Below, piece after piece: positions 34,091 through 44,899 of a DNA stretch of 64,000 bases. Each line of letters opens with the position of its first letter. Position 1 is the stretch's first letter. The position numbers were made by a program, and so were the translations under genes. The notes under the pieces were generated by a model, which saw nothing but the letters and a program-made list of their open reading frames with translations, was not told the origin of the DNA and made no database searches. The DNA is from Balaenoptera acutorostrata (Eukaryota; Chordata; Mammalia; Artiodactyla; Balaenopteridae), in NCBI RefSeq assembly GCF_949987535.1, contig NC_080067.1:26688039-26752038 (forward strand), in the 5' to 3' direction.

Positions 34091-34189
34091 GGGGACTAAT
34101 TCAGGGCATGGAAAGCCCCAGCTTTCGATCACTCTGAGGATCACTCTTTTCCTCAAAGTCCTCAAAAGAGGATGGTCAAATGCCCTTGA

Positions 34190-34870
34190 ACCCACATACC
34201 CCATACCCAGGAATTTACTCTAAGGAAAATAAGTAGCCTAGAAGAAAGGAATGGCTATGAGCCTGCCTCTTATAGTGAAATTTAAAATGGAAATTGTTGG
34301 AAATAATATGTCCAGTAATAGGAATTATTTTGGCAAAGTATGAGTCTTCAACTAAATGTATATAATGTTAGGCTGTGAACAAAAATGATTCCCAGATTCA
34401 GTGGTCCTCAACGATGGGTGATTTTACCTCCCAGAGAACTTTGGCAAAGTCAGGAGACATTTTTGATTTTCACAACTAGGGGGTTGGGGTCTACTGGAAT
34501 CTAGTAATTGTGGAGTTCAGGGGTGCTGCTAAGCCACCCACAATGCACAGGACAGCTCCCCACAAACAAATCTGGTGCAAAATTTCAATAGTGCCAAGGC
34601 TGAGAAAACTTGCCATAATACATGCAACATAAACAGGGTGTTTTACTGATATAAGAGAATGACCAGAACACAAAATTATACCCATGTTATAATTTCAGCT
34701 ATAAAAACTGTAAATGCATATGCACCAGGACCACAGAGGGACAAGATAAAAGGAAGGCAGATGTATTGGTACAACTATGGGCAATTATTTAAATTTTATT
34801 TTTGCTAATTAGTTTTTAAAGAAATAAAAATGGGAAAAGCACTTTATTAGAAATTAATAATATTAGAGAG
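34190..34870 (+). mobile_element. L1M 3' portion, split by MER5A
   Basis: Words such as 'aggaatttactctaaggaaa', 'ggaaataatatgtccagtaa' and, past the MER5A, 'ataagagaatgaccagaac' and 'gggcaattatttaaatttta' fit an old L1ME-type 3' end. Confidence 0.5.
34399..34609 (+). mobile_element. MER5A-type hAT DNA transposon
   Basis: It begins CAGTGGTCCTCAAC, then 'ggagacatttttgattttca' and 'caactagggggttggggtc', 'gctaagccacccacaatgca', 'caggacagctccccacaaac', and ends 'agtgccaaggctgagaaa'. Its length of about 210 bases equals the family. It is non-autonomous. Confidence 0.85.
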
Positions 34871-35029
34871 GAAGGAGTTAGATGAGACGTGAGAGGAAGA
34901 GAAATAAAAAATGAAGAACTCAAACACAAAACAGCTGTTCTGGCAAATATTCTGATTGAAATTCAGAATCCTTATTAGAGATGTTTAAACCAAAATGCAG
35001 CCCCTCACTATGAAATGACCCACTTTATT

Positions 35030-36720
35030 TCTGGTAATGCTCCACTAGGATAGTAATATAGCCACACCAGCTTTCTTGTGCTTAGTATTTCCACGGCATA
35101 TATTTTCCTTCCTTTTACTTTAACCTCCTTGTGTCTTTGTATTTCAAGTGTATATCTTTAAACAGCATAGATTTAGGTCTTGCTTTCTTATCTGGTCTGA
35201 GAATCTCTTGCCTTTTAAGCAGCATGTTTAGTCCATTTATATTTAATGTAATTCTTATTTTTTTACTTATCTACTCTGTTCTCTCTTCCTCTTTTCCTTC
35301 TTTCATTTGGGGTTAATCAAGCATTTTTCAGTTCTACATTCCATTCATTGGCTATTTAGTTATAACTCTTTTTGTTTATGTTTTGTGGTTTCTCTCATAA
35401 TTAAAATATATATCCTTATCACACTCTGACTGAAATTAATATTACTTCCTTTACAATGAAGAAACTTACAAAGTGTAATTCTCTTTACACCCCCTCCTGC
35501 CTTTGTTCTCTTGTTGTTGTATATTTCACTTCTACATATATTTTAAATGCCACAATACATTTGTCATCATTTTTGCTTTAAACAGTCAGTTGGCTTTAAG
35601 TAACAGAAAATAGAGGAAAAACAGTATATGCTATTTATGATTTCCAGGGTTCTTCTTTCCTCCTTACAGATTCACATTTTCACCTAGTATCTTTTCCCTT
35701 CCACATGAAACTTTCTTAGCATTTATTGTAGTGCAGGTCTGCTGGCAACAAATTTCCTCAGGTTTTATCTGAAAATGGTTTGTTTCACCTTCTTTTTTTT
35801 TTTTTTACCAATTTTTCATTATAAAAGCTTTCAAACATACAGGAAAGTTGAAAAAATGTATACCATGTATTCACCACCTAGATTCTACAATTGACATTTG
35901 ATTATAATTGTTTTATTATATATCTACCATCTATCCATCTCTCTATCCATCATTTACCTTATTTTTTATGCAAGTAAGTTGCAGAAATCAGTAAACTTCA
36001 CCCTAAATGTTTTAGCATGTGTACCATAATTAAAGTGAATATTAATTTACTTTTTTCTTTTTAGGTAAACTTACATACAATGAAACTCACAAATCTTAAG
36101 TGTACCATTTGATGAATCTGACATGCATACACACATTCAACCCAAATCTCTTTGAACATACATAACTATCACCCAAGAAAATCCCCTCATGCCCCTTCCA
36201 GTTAAATCCCTGCCCCCTTCCCACTAAGGCAATGGTTGCTGATTTTTTCCACCATAGATTCAGTTCAGTACTTTAGTACTTCATACAAGTGAATTTGATA
36301 GCTAGTTAGCTAGCTAGATGGATAAATAGATATAGATATAGAAAATAAAGATTCACATTATGCATTCTTTTTTGATGCTTATTCTGGATGAATTTAAGGA
36401 TTCATCCATATTGTTCCATGTATCAATGATTTATTTATTTTATTTTTGAATAGTGATTAAGCATTTTTATGTGATTTCTATTTGTGTTCTCTGATTTTGT
36501 TCCTTTCCTCCTCCTTTCCTGCTTTCTTTTGGATTAATTTAATAATTTTTAGAATTCTTCTTTGACTTTTTAACTATGTCTCTTTCAATTATATTTTTTA
36601 GTGGTTGTTGTAGGGATTATGATATACATCCTTAATTTTTCAATCTACTTAAAGTTAGAATTGTACTATTTCACATAAAAATGTAGAAACCTTGCAACAA
36701 TACAGGGTAGGCCCTGCCTC
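35030..36720 (-). mobile_element. mosaic of old L1M fragments, antisense
   Basis: 35150-35770 has antisense L1M text ('gaatctcttgccttttaagc', 'gtagtgcaggtctgctggca'). 35800-36470 has different antisense L1 text. 36480-36720 ('gtggttgttgtagggattat', 'gatatacatccttaattttt') belongs to the first kind again. It is A/T-rich and unbroken by genes. At least two L1s are implied. Confidence 0.6.
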
Positions 36721-37109
36721 TCATTCCCTTTCCTATCTGATAAAACCACTGATACAGGAAACCCACAATCAAATCTTGCTCTGCACTATCATCATGACAT
36801 GATTTTTCCTTCTAACTTGGAAATTGATGGAATTAATAGGCTGGCTACTTTTTATTACTCTTAAGCAAAACTCATCAAAGATCTGTGTGCTCATTCCCAG
36901 GAGACTAACAAGGCAAATGCAACACAAGAAAGGAGCATGTAATGTTAGTGAAGTTCATGCAAGCCATCCTGCTTTGACTGATGTCAAAGGAAGTGACCCA
37001 GGAAAGCAGTAAGGAGAGTGCCAACCCCTCCCAGCTTTGAGAGGTTGCCCAGGAGTGCTGGCAGAGACTCAGAGTGGATATCAGGCACCCATCCCCCTCC
37101 CCACCCTGA
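36721..37109. other. unique sequence
   Basis: No repeat or gene recognised. Confidence 0.35.
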
Positions 37110-37560
37110 GGGCCAATTACAATGATAGCAAACCCTTACCAGCACTTACTGCATGCCAGGCACTGTCATAAGTACTTTAGCTCATTGATCCCATCCACAA
37201 CCCTATGAGGTTGGTATAAATGTAAGTATCTCTATTTTACAGATTTTAAAAATGTTTGTTCTCTACATCTTTGTCTCTATTTCTGCCCTGCAAACCGGTT
37301 CATCTGTACAATTTTTCTAGGTTCCACATATATGCGTTAATATACGATATTTGGGAGATTGGGATTGACATATATACACTAATATGTATAAAATGGATAA
37401 CTAATAAGAACCTGCTATATAAAAAAATAAATAAAATAAAATTCAAAAATTCAAAAAAAAAATGGAGACACAGAGATTAAGCGACTTGCCTAATGCCACC
37501 CACTAGGAAGTGGCAGAGCTGAGATTTGAGCCCAGAGTCTCTGTTCTGAGGCCCTGGACC
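37110..37560 (-). mobile_element. MIR SINE split by an L1
   Basis: The left half 'acttactgcatgccaggcac', 'tgtcataagtactttagctc', 'cctatgaggttggtataaat' joins the right half 'gagacacagagattaagcga', 'cttgcctaatgccac', 'gtggcagagctgagatttga' into one antisense MIR. The L1 insertion occupies 37255-37457. Confidence 0.8.
37248..37464 (+). mobile_element. short inverted L1 within MIR
   Basis: Flanked by AAAAATG at 37248-37254 and 37458-37464. The left part (37255 to about 37355) is antisense L1 ('ggttccacatatatgcgtta'). The right part (about 37356-37457) is sense L1 3' end ('ataactaataagaacctgct') with an A-rich tail. This inverted order indicates twin priming. Confidence 0.7.
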
Positions 37561-38084
37561 AACCAAGTAAGTGATCACCTGACAGCATGAATGAGAGCCA
37601 GTTATGACTTGACTCACTTGTACGTGTCTGTCCCTCTGCCTCCCAAATGGTCAGAATGTGTGATGTGGCCAGGAGAGGGGAGACGTCCTCTGAGAGCATG
37701 AAGACTCCCACTGAGAGGTGCATGATTGGCAAACACCAGGGTGGAGCTTTTGCTCTTTAACAAGTGAGAGCAGGAAGCTAAAGGGATGAAAGGAATAGAG
37801 GGATTCCAGCTATAATCCAGAAGATTTGGAGTTGAGCTGGGGAGAGAAGGAAGGTCTTACCAGGCCTATTGAAATCACCCCAGCGGGCAGGCTGACAGCT
37901 GTGTTCACCATGGCTGTCTATATGGATTATTTGGTGTTCTATTTAACTGGATTCCACCACTCACATTTACTGAGCATCCACTATGTATCAGAAACTGTAT
38001 TATGTGTTATGAATAATGCCCGGGACATAGTCTCTATGGAGCGCAGAACCCAGGGGAAAGCAGACATACAAAACAGTGACACTT
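37561..38084. other. unique sequence
   Basis: Nothing supported. The 89-codon frame at 37826-38095 has no domain. Confidence 0.35.
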
Positions 38085-38515
38085 GTTTGCAGTAGCAAAA
38101 TTGGAAATAAACTAAATGTCCATGAATGGGGATTAGTAAGTATGGTACATCCATAGAGTATACACAGCTGTAGAAAAGGATAAGGATGCTTTCCATGGAC
38201 TGGTATGGAAAAGGCTTCATGATATATTAAATGAAAAGAACAAGGTATAAAATACAGTATGTTACCTTCCACATAAAAATGGAGGGAAATTAGAGTATAT
38301 ATTAATGTTTGCATATATAAGCACAAAGACACTCTGGAAGGACACCCAGAAATCTAATAACAGCAGTTCCTGTGGTTGAGGTTGGAGGGTCGGGGTGCTG
38401 GGCAGGGGCTGAAAGTGGAAAAAGAGAGTTTCACTTGTTTTTATTTCATTTTATTTTATTTTACTTTATTTTATTTTATTTTATTTTACTTTATTCTGAA
38501 ATTGAATGTTAGAAC
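38085..38515 (+). mobile_element. L1M 3' end with (TTTTA)n
   Basis: 'gcaaaattggaaataaacta', 'aatgtccatgaatggggatt', 'ggtacatccatagag' and 'ttcatgatatattaaatgaa' match the L1ME-type 3' end. A (TTTTA)n run lies at 38438-38492. Confidence 0.6.
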
Positions 38516-39570
38516 TGTTGAAAAAATTAAATTAAAAAGAGATGTCATTACAGCCCATGAAAACGGTCTTAGCACTGCCTCCCCATATGAAGAACACTTT
38601 TTCTTTCTTCCTTTTCCATCAGCCCCAATGCTGGGTCCCTGGAAGATAACCGGTGGTGGGGAGACAAAGTAAATAACAGGGAGCCTGCTCTTCCTCCTGT
38701 CGGGAGGGGTCAGAGAACCATCAATCTGACACCCCCTAGTGATTGTCACTCCGAAATGGCATGCCAGCTCTCTCAAAACCACTGCTGCAGCTCTCTTCAT
38801 TAACCTCCTGCCCCTGTCAACAGCGTAAGGGGATGATTTCAAAGCAAACCCTCAGAGCCTTCCGGGACTCTCAAAGGCAGCAGAAGACCCTGAAGGCCAT
38901 GCTCATCTAAATGTTATTGCTTCTTGCCTCTTTCCTCTTTAATTACAGCATAATTTGCATTTATATGATTTCATCCAGCCATTTTGTGGGCAGCATTGAT
39001 GATGATCGACACTCCATAACTTCCCATCATAGTTGGAGAGTCAGGAGGGTGGCCGCCATCTCCGATAAAATCCTTTCCAATTAAACAGTTCATTGGACAT
39101 GTCACAGTTTGGGGTTCTCGTTATCATCTGATGTGCACGTCTCATGGATATTTCTTTACACCCATCATCGTAATAAGGTCTTACTACAGAAGATGCTTGG
39201 AGAATTATGCTCCCCCACTGAGTGACTGTAATGACACTGACTTGAAAATGGGCCTCCTTAGACTTGCATAAGAAGCAGAACTAGTCCCTTAACCGGATCA
39301 TAATTCTGGGCTTTAGTTTCCCAGGTCTTGTGTCCAAATGGGATCAGATGCTCCATGTGATGAAACACACCAATGATATTGACAAAATAATGTCGGACCA
39401 CTAACAGGGTCCATCTACTCAGGGCAAATGTGTCTGGAGATTTCTCCAGTCAACACTCAAGCTGGAGGTCTCTGCTCTGGCCGATGTGGTTCACACCTAG
39501 ACAGCATGGCTCACCTGGTCAGCTCATCTGGTTGAAAACACAAGCTCAACAAGTTTCTTTTAACATCCAA
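38516..39570. promoter_or_regulatory. 1-kb repeat-free island, candidate conserved enhancer
   Basis: This is the longest stretch here free of repeats and with no competing long frames. Motifs seen: TAATTA (38940-38945), TAATTTGCAT (38951-38960) holding the octamer ATTTGCAT, GGCCGCCATC (39051-39060, YY1-like), and 'ccaattaaacagttcattgg' near 39077. There is no splice or coding signal. This texture suggests developmental regulatory DNA, but conservation is not shown. Confidence 0.45.
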
Positions 39571-40060
39571 AATACCAGGAAGGAAATTCACCAACATACC
39601 AATGATAGTTATCTCCGGGTGGTCTAATTCCTGGTGCATTTTTATTCTCTTCTTATGGTGTTTTTTTTTTTTTAATTTTTATTTAGTTATTTATTTATTT
39701 ATGGCTGTGTTGGGTCCTCGTTTCTGTGCGAGGGCTTTCTCTAGTTGAGGCAAGTGGGGGCCACTCTTCATCGCGGTGCGTGGGCCTCTCATTATCGTGG
39801 CCTCTCTTGTTGTGGAGCACAGGCTCCAGACGCGCAGGCTCAGTAATTGTGGCTCACGGGCCTAGTTGCTCCGCGGCATGTGGGATCCTCCCAGACCAGG
39901 GCTCGAACCCGTGTCCCCTGCATCGGCAGGCAGACTCTCAACCACTGCGCCACCAGGGAAGCCCCCTTTTATTCTCTTCTTAATTCTCTTTTGTGCTTTC
40001 CAAGTTGTGCTTTTTTTAACCATTCAGCACATTTTTTTAATAATAAAATATTTTAAACCA
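39571..40060 (+). mobile_element. L1M 3' scrap split by a SINE
   Basis: 'gatagttatctccgggtggt' and 'tttttattctcttctta' before the SINE, and 'attctcttttgtgctttcca' after it, match an L1ME-type 3' end. Confidence 0.5.
39640..39982 (-). mobile_element. CHR-type SINE, antisense, with TSD
   Basis: TTTTATTCTCTTCTTA at 39640-39655 and 39967-39982 flanks the insert. A T-run and (TTTA)n begin it, followed by 'ggctgtgttgggtcctcgtt', the reversed B box GGGCTCGAACCC, and the reversed head 'accagggaagcccc'. This is the short-body young form. Confidence 0.94.
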
Positions 40061-41322
40061 ATACTTATAACTGTAAAATGGGAAAATGTACAAGTTGAAA
40101 ATGTCATTTATTTACAACTGATTCTATAGCCACAACCATGACAGAGAGAAAGGGAAATAAACACTGAGAGTCCCCTTCAGTATTGTCTGACTGGATCCTA
40201 CACCTTTAGGGCCACCTAACAAGCCCATCTACACCAGTCCCCCACTCCTCCCAACCAACAAAGGTAAACTTCGCCTGCACCAGTGCCAGCCAGCAACCAC
40301 CCCAGGACCACCCCACTTTGTTCCAGAACCACTTCCATTCCTTCCATGTCCAGCTTGACTCCTGATTGTCCATTCAGGCCCCCTTTCACGTCCCTCCCCG
40401 CCATGCCATGGTCTTGGTGTTGATTTTGGCTTTGACTCACGGTACTGGTCTTTGGTTCTTTCTACCCCAGACTACTACAAGTAGCCCCCTCCCAGTACTG
40501 TCCCCCTGGTTGGCACTCTGGCTTTTGTTTGGGGGCCTGGGGGGGTGGGGGCATTTTAATCTATAGTAAGATTGTGCCAAATGGCTTGAACCATGCTGCC
40601 TGGGGACCCTAATCAGTAAGCTTCTTAGTCAGAAAAAAGGCATGAAGGCAGCTTTTCTTAACTTCCTCCTTCAAACACTCATTATGGCGCTTCTTTAAAC
40701 TTGAGCCCTCAGTGAGGATTACCATAAGAAAGTGTTGCCTCAGGAGGGACCCCGGGGAAAGGATGAAAAGTTTGTGAGGCTTAGACATGTCTAATGCTTT
40801 AGGGTCCACCAACCCTGGGGCTGCCCCTCTCCCTGGAGTAAATGGCGCTTCAATTATTTTTAATTAGGATAAAATTAAAGTTTTCAAAACCCTAGGTGAC
40901 AGAGACTGGCCAAAGGTCTCACATGCCTTTTAAATCTGTCAAACACAAAATCCAAGAAATATCTTGCTCCATCCTGCATTCTACCCAACCATTTCCCCAA
41001 CTAGCAGAATATCCCCCTTATCTAAAAGTCCTTGACCCCAGCTCTGACACTTCTCCCTCATTGACTGAAGCCAGTTACAAAGGGGTTGCCTGCAACTTAC
41101 AGCTGAACCCCCACAGGCCCAAGCAAACTGTCCCAGGAAAAGGCAGACTTGAATGTTATGACCCTTTGTATTAATTTTGCTGGGCAAAAATTGTGGGTTC
41201 AAGGCAAACTCCAACTGCAACTTCCTTTTGCTTTATTTGGGAATCAAAGGAACACATTTATCTTTAGTATTTTTATTTACTTCTGCTGAGCAGTAAAAGC
41301 TAAATACAAATTCCTTTTGATT
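40061..41322. other. unique sequence, no supported gene
   Basis: No family recognised, though parts of 40570-41230 could be very old retroviral sequence. Frames of 60-90 codons have no domains. A G-run lies near 40540. Confidence 0.35.
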
Positions 41323-41739
41323 AAAACTACATATAGGGCTTCCCTGGTGGTGCAGTGGTTGAGAATCTGCCTGCCAATGCAGGGAACACGGGTTCGAGCC
41401 CTGGTCTGGGAGGATCCCACATGCCGCAGAGCAACTAGGCCCGTGAGCCACAACTGCTGAGCCTGCGCGTCTGGAGCCTGTGCTCCGCAACAAGAGAGGC
41501 CGCAATGGTGAGAGGCCCGTGCACCACGATGAAGAGTGGCCCCCGCTTGCCGCAACTGGAGAAAGCCCTCGCACAGAAACGAAGACCCAACACAGCCAAA
41601 AATTTTTTTAATTAATTAATTAATTAATTAATTAATTTTAAAAAAATGAGTAGAGGCTTCTTCCTTCAACTCTACCATGAAAAAAAAAAATGAAGTTCAA
41701 TCTGAACCTCACATCTTAAAAAAAAAAAAACTACATATA
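41323..41739 (+). mobile_element. CHR-type SINE with serial 3' transduction
   Basis: The target repeat AAAACTACATATA lies at 41323-41335 and 41727-41739. The SINE body (41336 to about 41646) has A box TGGTGCAGTGG, B box GGTTCGAGCC, and a (TTAA)n tail. It is followed inside the same target repeats by 33 unrelated bases, an 11-base A-run, 26 more unrelated bases and a final A-run. Two rounds of capturing downstream sequence explain this. Confidence 0.9.
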
Positions 41740-41922
41740 TATCAAAAGATTTAATAAATAGTATTGCTAAACAAAGGAGGTTTAAACAGTAGAACGAGAA
41801 TAATGTTCTCTCTCCCTAGTATGGATATGCAGCAAACCTTCCAAGCTGGGGTGCAAAGGTTTTGGTCTCCCTTACTTAAGGAAAGACTCTAAAATTATTA
41901 CTGCTATTTGTTCTTATAAGAA

Positions 41923-42102
41923 GAAAAAAATCAGGACTTCCTAGTGGTCCAGTGGTTAAGACTTCTTGCTCCCAAGGCAGGGGGCCCGGGTTTGATCCCT
42001 GGTCAGGGAACTAGATCCCACATGCCGAAACTAAGACCAGGTGCAGCCAAATCAATAAATCAATAAATATTTTAAAAAAGAAGAAGAAGATGAAAAAAAT
42101 CA
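41923..42102 (+). mobile_element. short CHR-type SINE with TSD
   Basis: GAAAAAAATCA at 41923-41933 and 42092-42102 flanks 'ggacttcctagtggtccagt', B box GGTTTGATCCC, 'gtgcagccaaatcaataaat' and an AAG-rich tail. Confidence 0.85.
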
Positions 42103-42324
42103 TATATGGCCATACCAGGAGTTTCAGGACCCATTCAGGGACTCAGCTAAAGAGCCCATGTAATACTAATGACATCCTTTGGTTACCGCAGGCACCAATT
42201 GCCATTTACACCTCAGCAGACATCATGGTTTAAGCAAAAATCTCATATTTCCAAAGAATCTGGTAGCAAATAACATGCATAGCATGTTCCAAAAACAAAT
42301 AGAAATCTGCTTACAAATGATCAA
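42103..42324. other. unique or very old sequence
   Basis: Possibly diverged retroviral sequence. No family can be supported. Confidence 0.3.
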
Positions 42325-42338
42325 GGAAGTCACTTCTA

Positions 42339-43450
42339 TAAAACTATCACTGTTTGCAGATGACATGATACTATATATGGAAAATCCTATTGACTCCCCC
42401 AAAAACTGTTAGAACTAATATCAATAAGTGAAATCAGTAAAGTTGCAGGACACAAAACTAATATACAGAAATCTGTAACATTTCTATACACTAATAACAA
42501 TCTATCAGAATGAGAAATTAAGAAAACAATCCCATTTACAATTTCATCAAAAAGAATAAAATACCTAGGAATAAATTTGACCAAGGAGGTAAAAGACCTG
42601 TACTGCGAAAACAATAAGACAATGATAAAAGAAACTGAAAACAACACAAATAAATGAAAAGATATACCGTGTTCATGGATAAGAAGAATTAATATTCCTA
42701 AAATATCCATACTACCCAAAGCAATTTACAGATTCAATGTAACCCCTATCAAAATACCAAAGGCATATTTCACAGAAGTAGAACAAATAATCCTAAAATT
42801 TGTATGGAACCACAAAAGACCCTGAATAGCCAAAGCAACCTTGAGAAAGAAGAACAAAGCTGGAAGTGTCACACTCCCTGATTTCCAACTATACCACAAA
42901 GCTCTTGGTACTGGCACAAAAAGAGACATGTAGATCAATGGACTAGAAAGTCCAGAAATAAAACCACGCTTATATGATCAATGAATCTTCAACAAAGGAG
43001 GCAAGAATATACAATGGAGAAAAGACAGTCTCCTTAATGAATGGTGTTGGGAAAACTGGACAGCTACATGCGAAAGAATCAAACTGGACCATTTTCTTAC
43101 ACCATATACAAAAATAAACTCAAAATGGATTAAAGACTTAAATGTAAGACTTGAAACCATAAAACTCCTAGAAGAAAACAGAGACAGCACACTCTTTGAC
43201 ATCAGTCTTAGCAATATTTTGGGGGATCTGTCTCCTCAGGCGAGGGCAACAAAAGCAAAAATAAATAAATGGAACTATATCAAACTAAAAAGCCTTTTGC
43301 GTAGCAAAGGAAAGCATGAACAAAAGGCAACCTACTGAATGGGAGAAAATATTTGCAAATGATAAATTTGATAAGGGTTAATATGCAAATTATATAAAGA
43401 AATCACACAACTGAATATAAAAAAAAATCCAATTAAAAAGTGATCAGGGG
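42339..43450 (+). pseudogene. L1 ORF2 remnant
   Basis: The RT catalytic segment FADDM is readable near 42355-42369, just inside the 5' truncation point. The frame is then broken by frameshifts and stops (for example near 42410, 42512 and 42655). Text near 43020-43130 still resembles L1 ORF2 downstream of the RT domain. It breaks off where the SINEs begin. Confidence 0.88.
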
Positions 43451-43809
43451 GGGCTTCCCTGGTGGCGCAGTGGTTGAGAATCTGCCTGCTAATGCAGGGG
43501 ACACGGGTTCGAGCCCTGGTCTGGGAAGATCCCACATGCCACGGAGCAGCTGGGCCCGTGAGCCACAACTACTGAGCCTGCGCGTCTGGAGCCTGTGCCC
43601 CGCAACGGGAGGGGCCGCGATAGTGAAAGGCCCGCGCACCGCGATGAAGAGCGGTCCCCGCACCGCGATGAAGAGTGGCCCCCACTTGCCGTAACCAGAG
43701 AAAGCCCTCGCACGAACCGAAGACCCAACACAGCCAAAAATAATAAGTAAATAAATAAATAAATAAAGTAGCTATTAAAAAAAAAAAAAAAAAAAAAGTG
43801 ATCAGGGGG
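43435..43809 (+). mobile_element. young CHR-type SINE with TSD
   Basis: The 17-base repeat AAAAAGTGATCAGGGGG lies at 43435-43451 and 43793-43809. A and B boxes are intact. The body carries a 24-base internal duplication also present in the 59338 copy, and the two are about 97% alike by eye. The tail has (AAAT)n, 'gtagctatt' and about 20 A. Confidence 0.94.
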
Positions 43810-44109
43810 ACCTCCCTGGTGGCGCAGTGGTTAAGAATCCACCTGCCAATGCAGGGGACATGGGTTCGAGCCCTGGTCTGGGAAGATCCCACATGCCACG
43901 GAGCAACTAAGCCTGTGCACCACAACTACAGAGCCTACGCTCTAGAGCCCGCGAGCCACAACTACTGAGCCCACGTGCCACAACTACTGAAGCCCGCGTG
44001 CCTAGAGCCCCTGCTCCGCAACAAGAGAAGCCACCACAATGAGAAGCCCGCACACCACAACAAAGACCCAACGCAGCCAAAAATTAATTAATTAATTAAT
44101 TATTTTAAA
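43810..44109 (+). mobile_element. CHR-type SINE, long form
   Basis: It starts 'acctccctggtggcgcagtg', B box GGTTCGAGCC, and has three 'ccacaactac' modules and a (TTAA)n tail. It sits immediately after the younger SINE's target repeat. No right-hand target repeat was found, and the L1 host lacks sequence here. Confidence 0.9.
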
Positions 44110-44380
44110 AAAAGAAGAGGTACAAGCCTCTAGTTATAAAATAAATGTCATGAAGATGTAATATACAGCATAAGGAATATAGTCAATAATACTGTAATAA
44201 TTTTGCATGGGGACAGATGGTTACTGCACTTGTCATAGTCATCATTTCATAGTATATTTGATTGTCAGATCACTATATTGTGCACCTGAAAGTAACATAT
44301 ATCAACTATACTTCAATAAAAATAAATAAAATAAAATAAAATACCTACCTGAGTAGAAAAAAAAAGGGAAGTCACTTCTA

Positions 44381-44899
44381 GCCTTTTTGTGGCAATCAGG
44401 CCCCCCTGTTTCTCTGTGGCACCCTCTACTCGCGGTCCCAATCACCAGCATGTTCTGTTCACTAGCTCCGAAGCAGGAATAATGCCACTCGACTCTCAGG
44501 CAGCATACTCCAATGTCCTAGCAATAGCTCTAAAAACACAGTTGTCTGGAAATTCCAGAGCCAGCCAAAATGAATTAAGTCCACCCCAACCTTCTCTCCC
44601 ACTGGTTACAACTAAAAATTCAAAGTACAAAAAACAACTACTTGCAGACTCCGAAAAGTTAACAAATTAGGTAGATTAAGGAAGGGAACCAACATGTAAA
44701 CAGTGATCCATATCAAGGGATGAGTTTCCCAGTTTTTCCCTCTTTTATCTTCTGACTTTGACCAAAGGGTGGTACCACTGCAGAACTATATACAGCAGAC
44801 AGGGGCTCTAAAACACCAGAGAAAAACAGAGCAGAGGACCTGGAAAAAGGGCTCCGGAGAGCTAAGAGTGCGGAGGAAATCTTAGAGAGAAGAGGGCTG
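44381..44899. other. unique or very old sequence
   Basis: No confident family. The 93-codon frame at 44389-44670 has no domain. The right part (44790-44899) may be the start of the adjoining L1-like element. Confidence 0.3.

Larger units (their letters stand above)
42325..44380 (+). mobile_element. L1 (older lineage) with two nested SINEs
   Basis: GGAAGTCACTTCTA at 42325-42338 and 44367-44380 brackets the element. Bases 42339-43450 are ORF2 from the RT active site onward. Bases 44110-44340 are an L1 3' UTR of a different, older type ('gttgtgcacctgaaag'-like, 'caactatacttcaataaaa'). The last kilobase of ORF2 is missing at the SINE cluster. After the (AATAA)n tail there is a short extra segment 'cctacctgagtag' before the final A-run. 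Confidence 0.88.
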
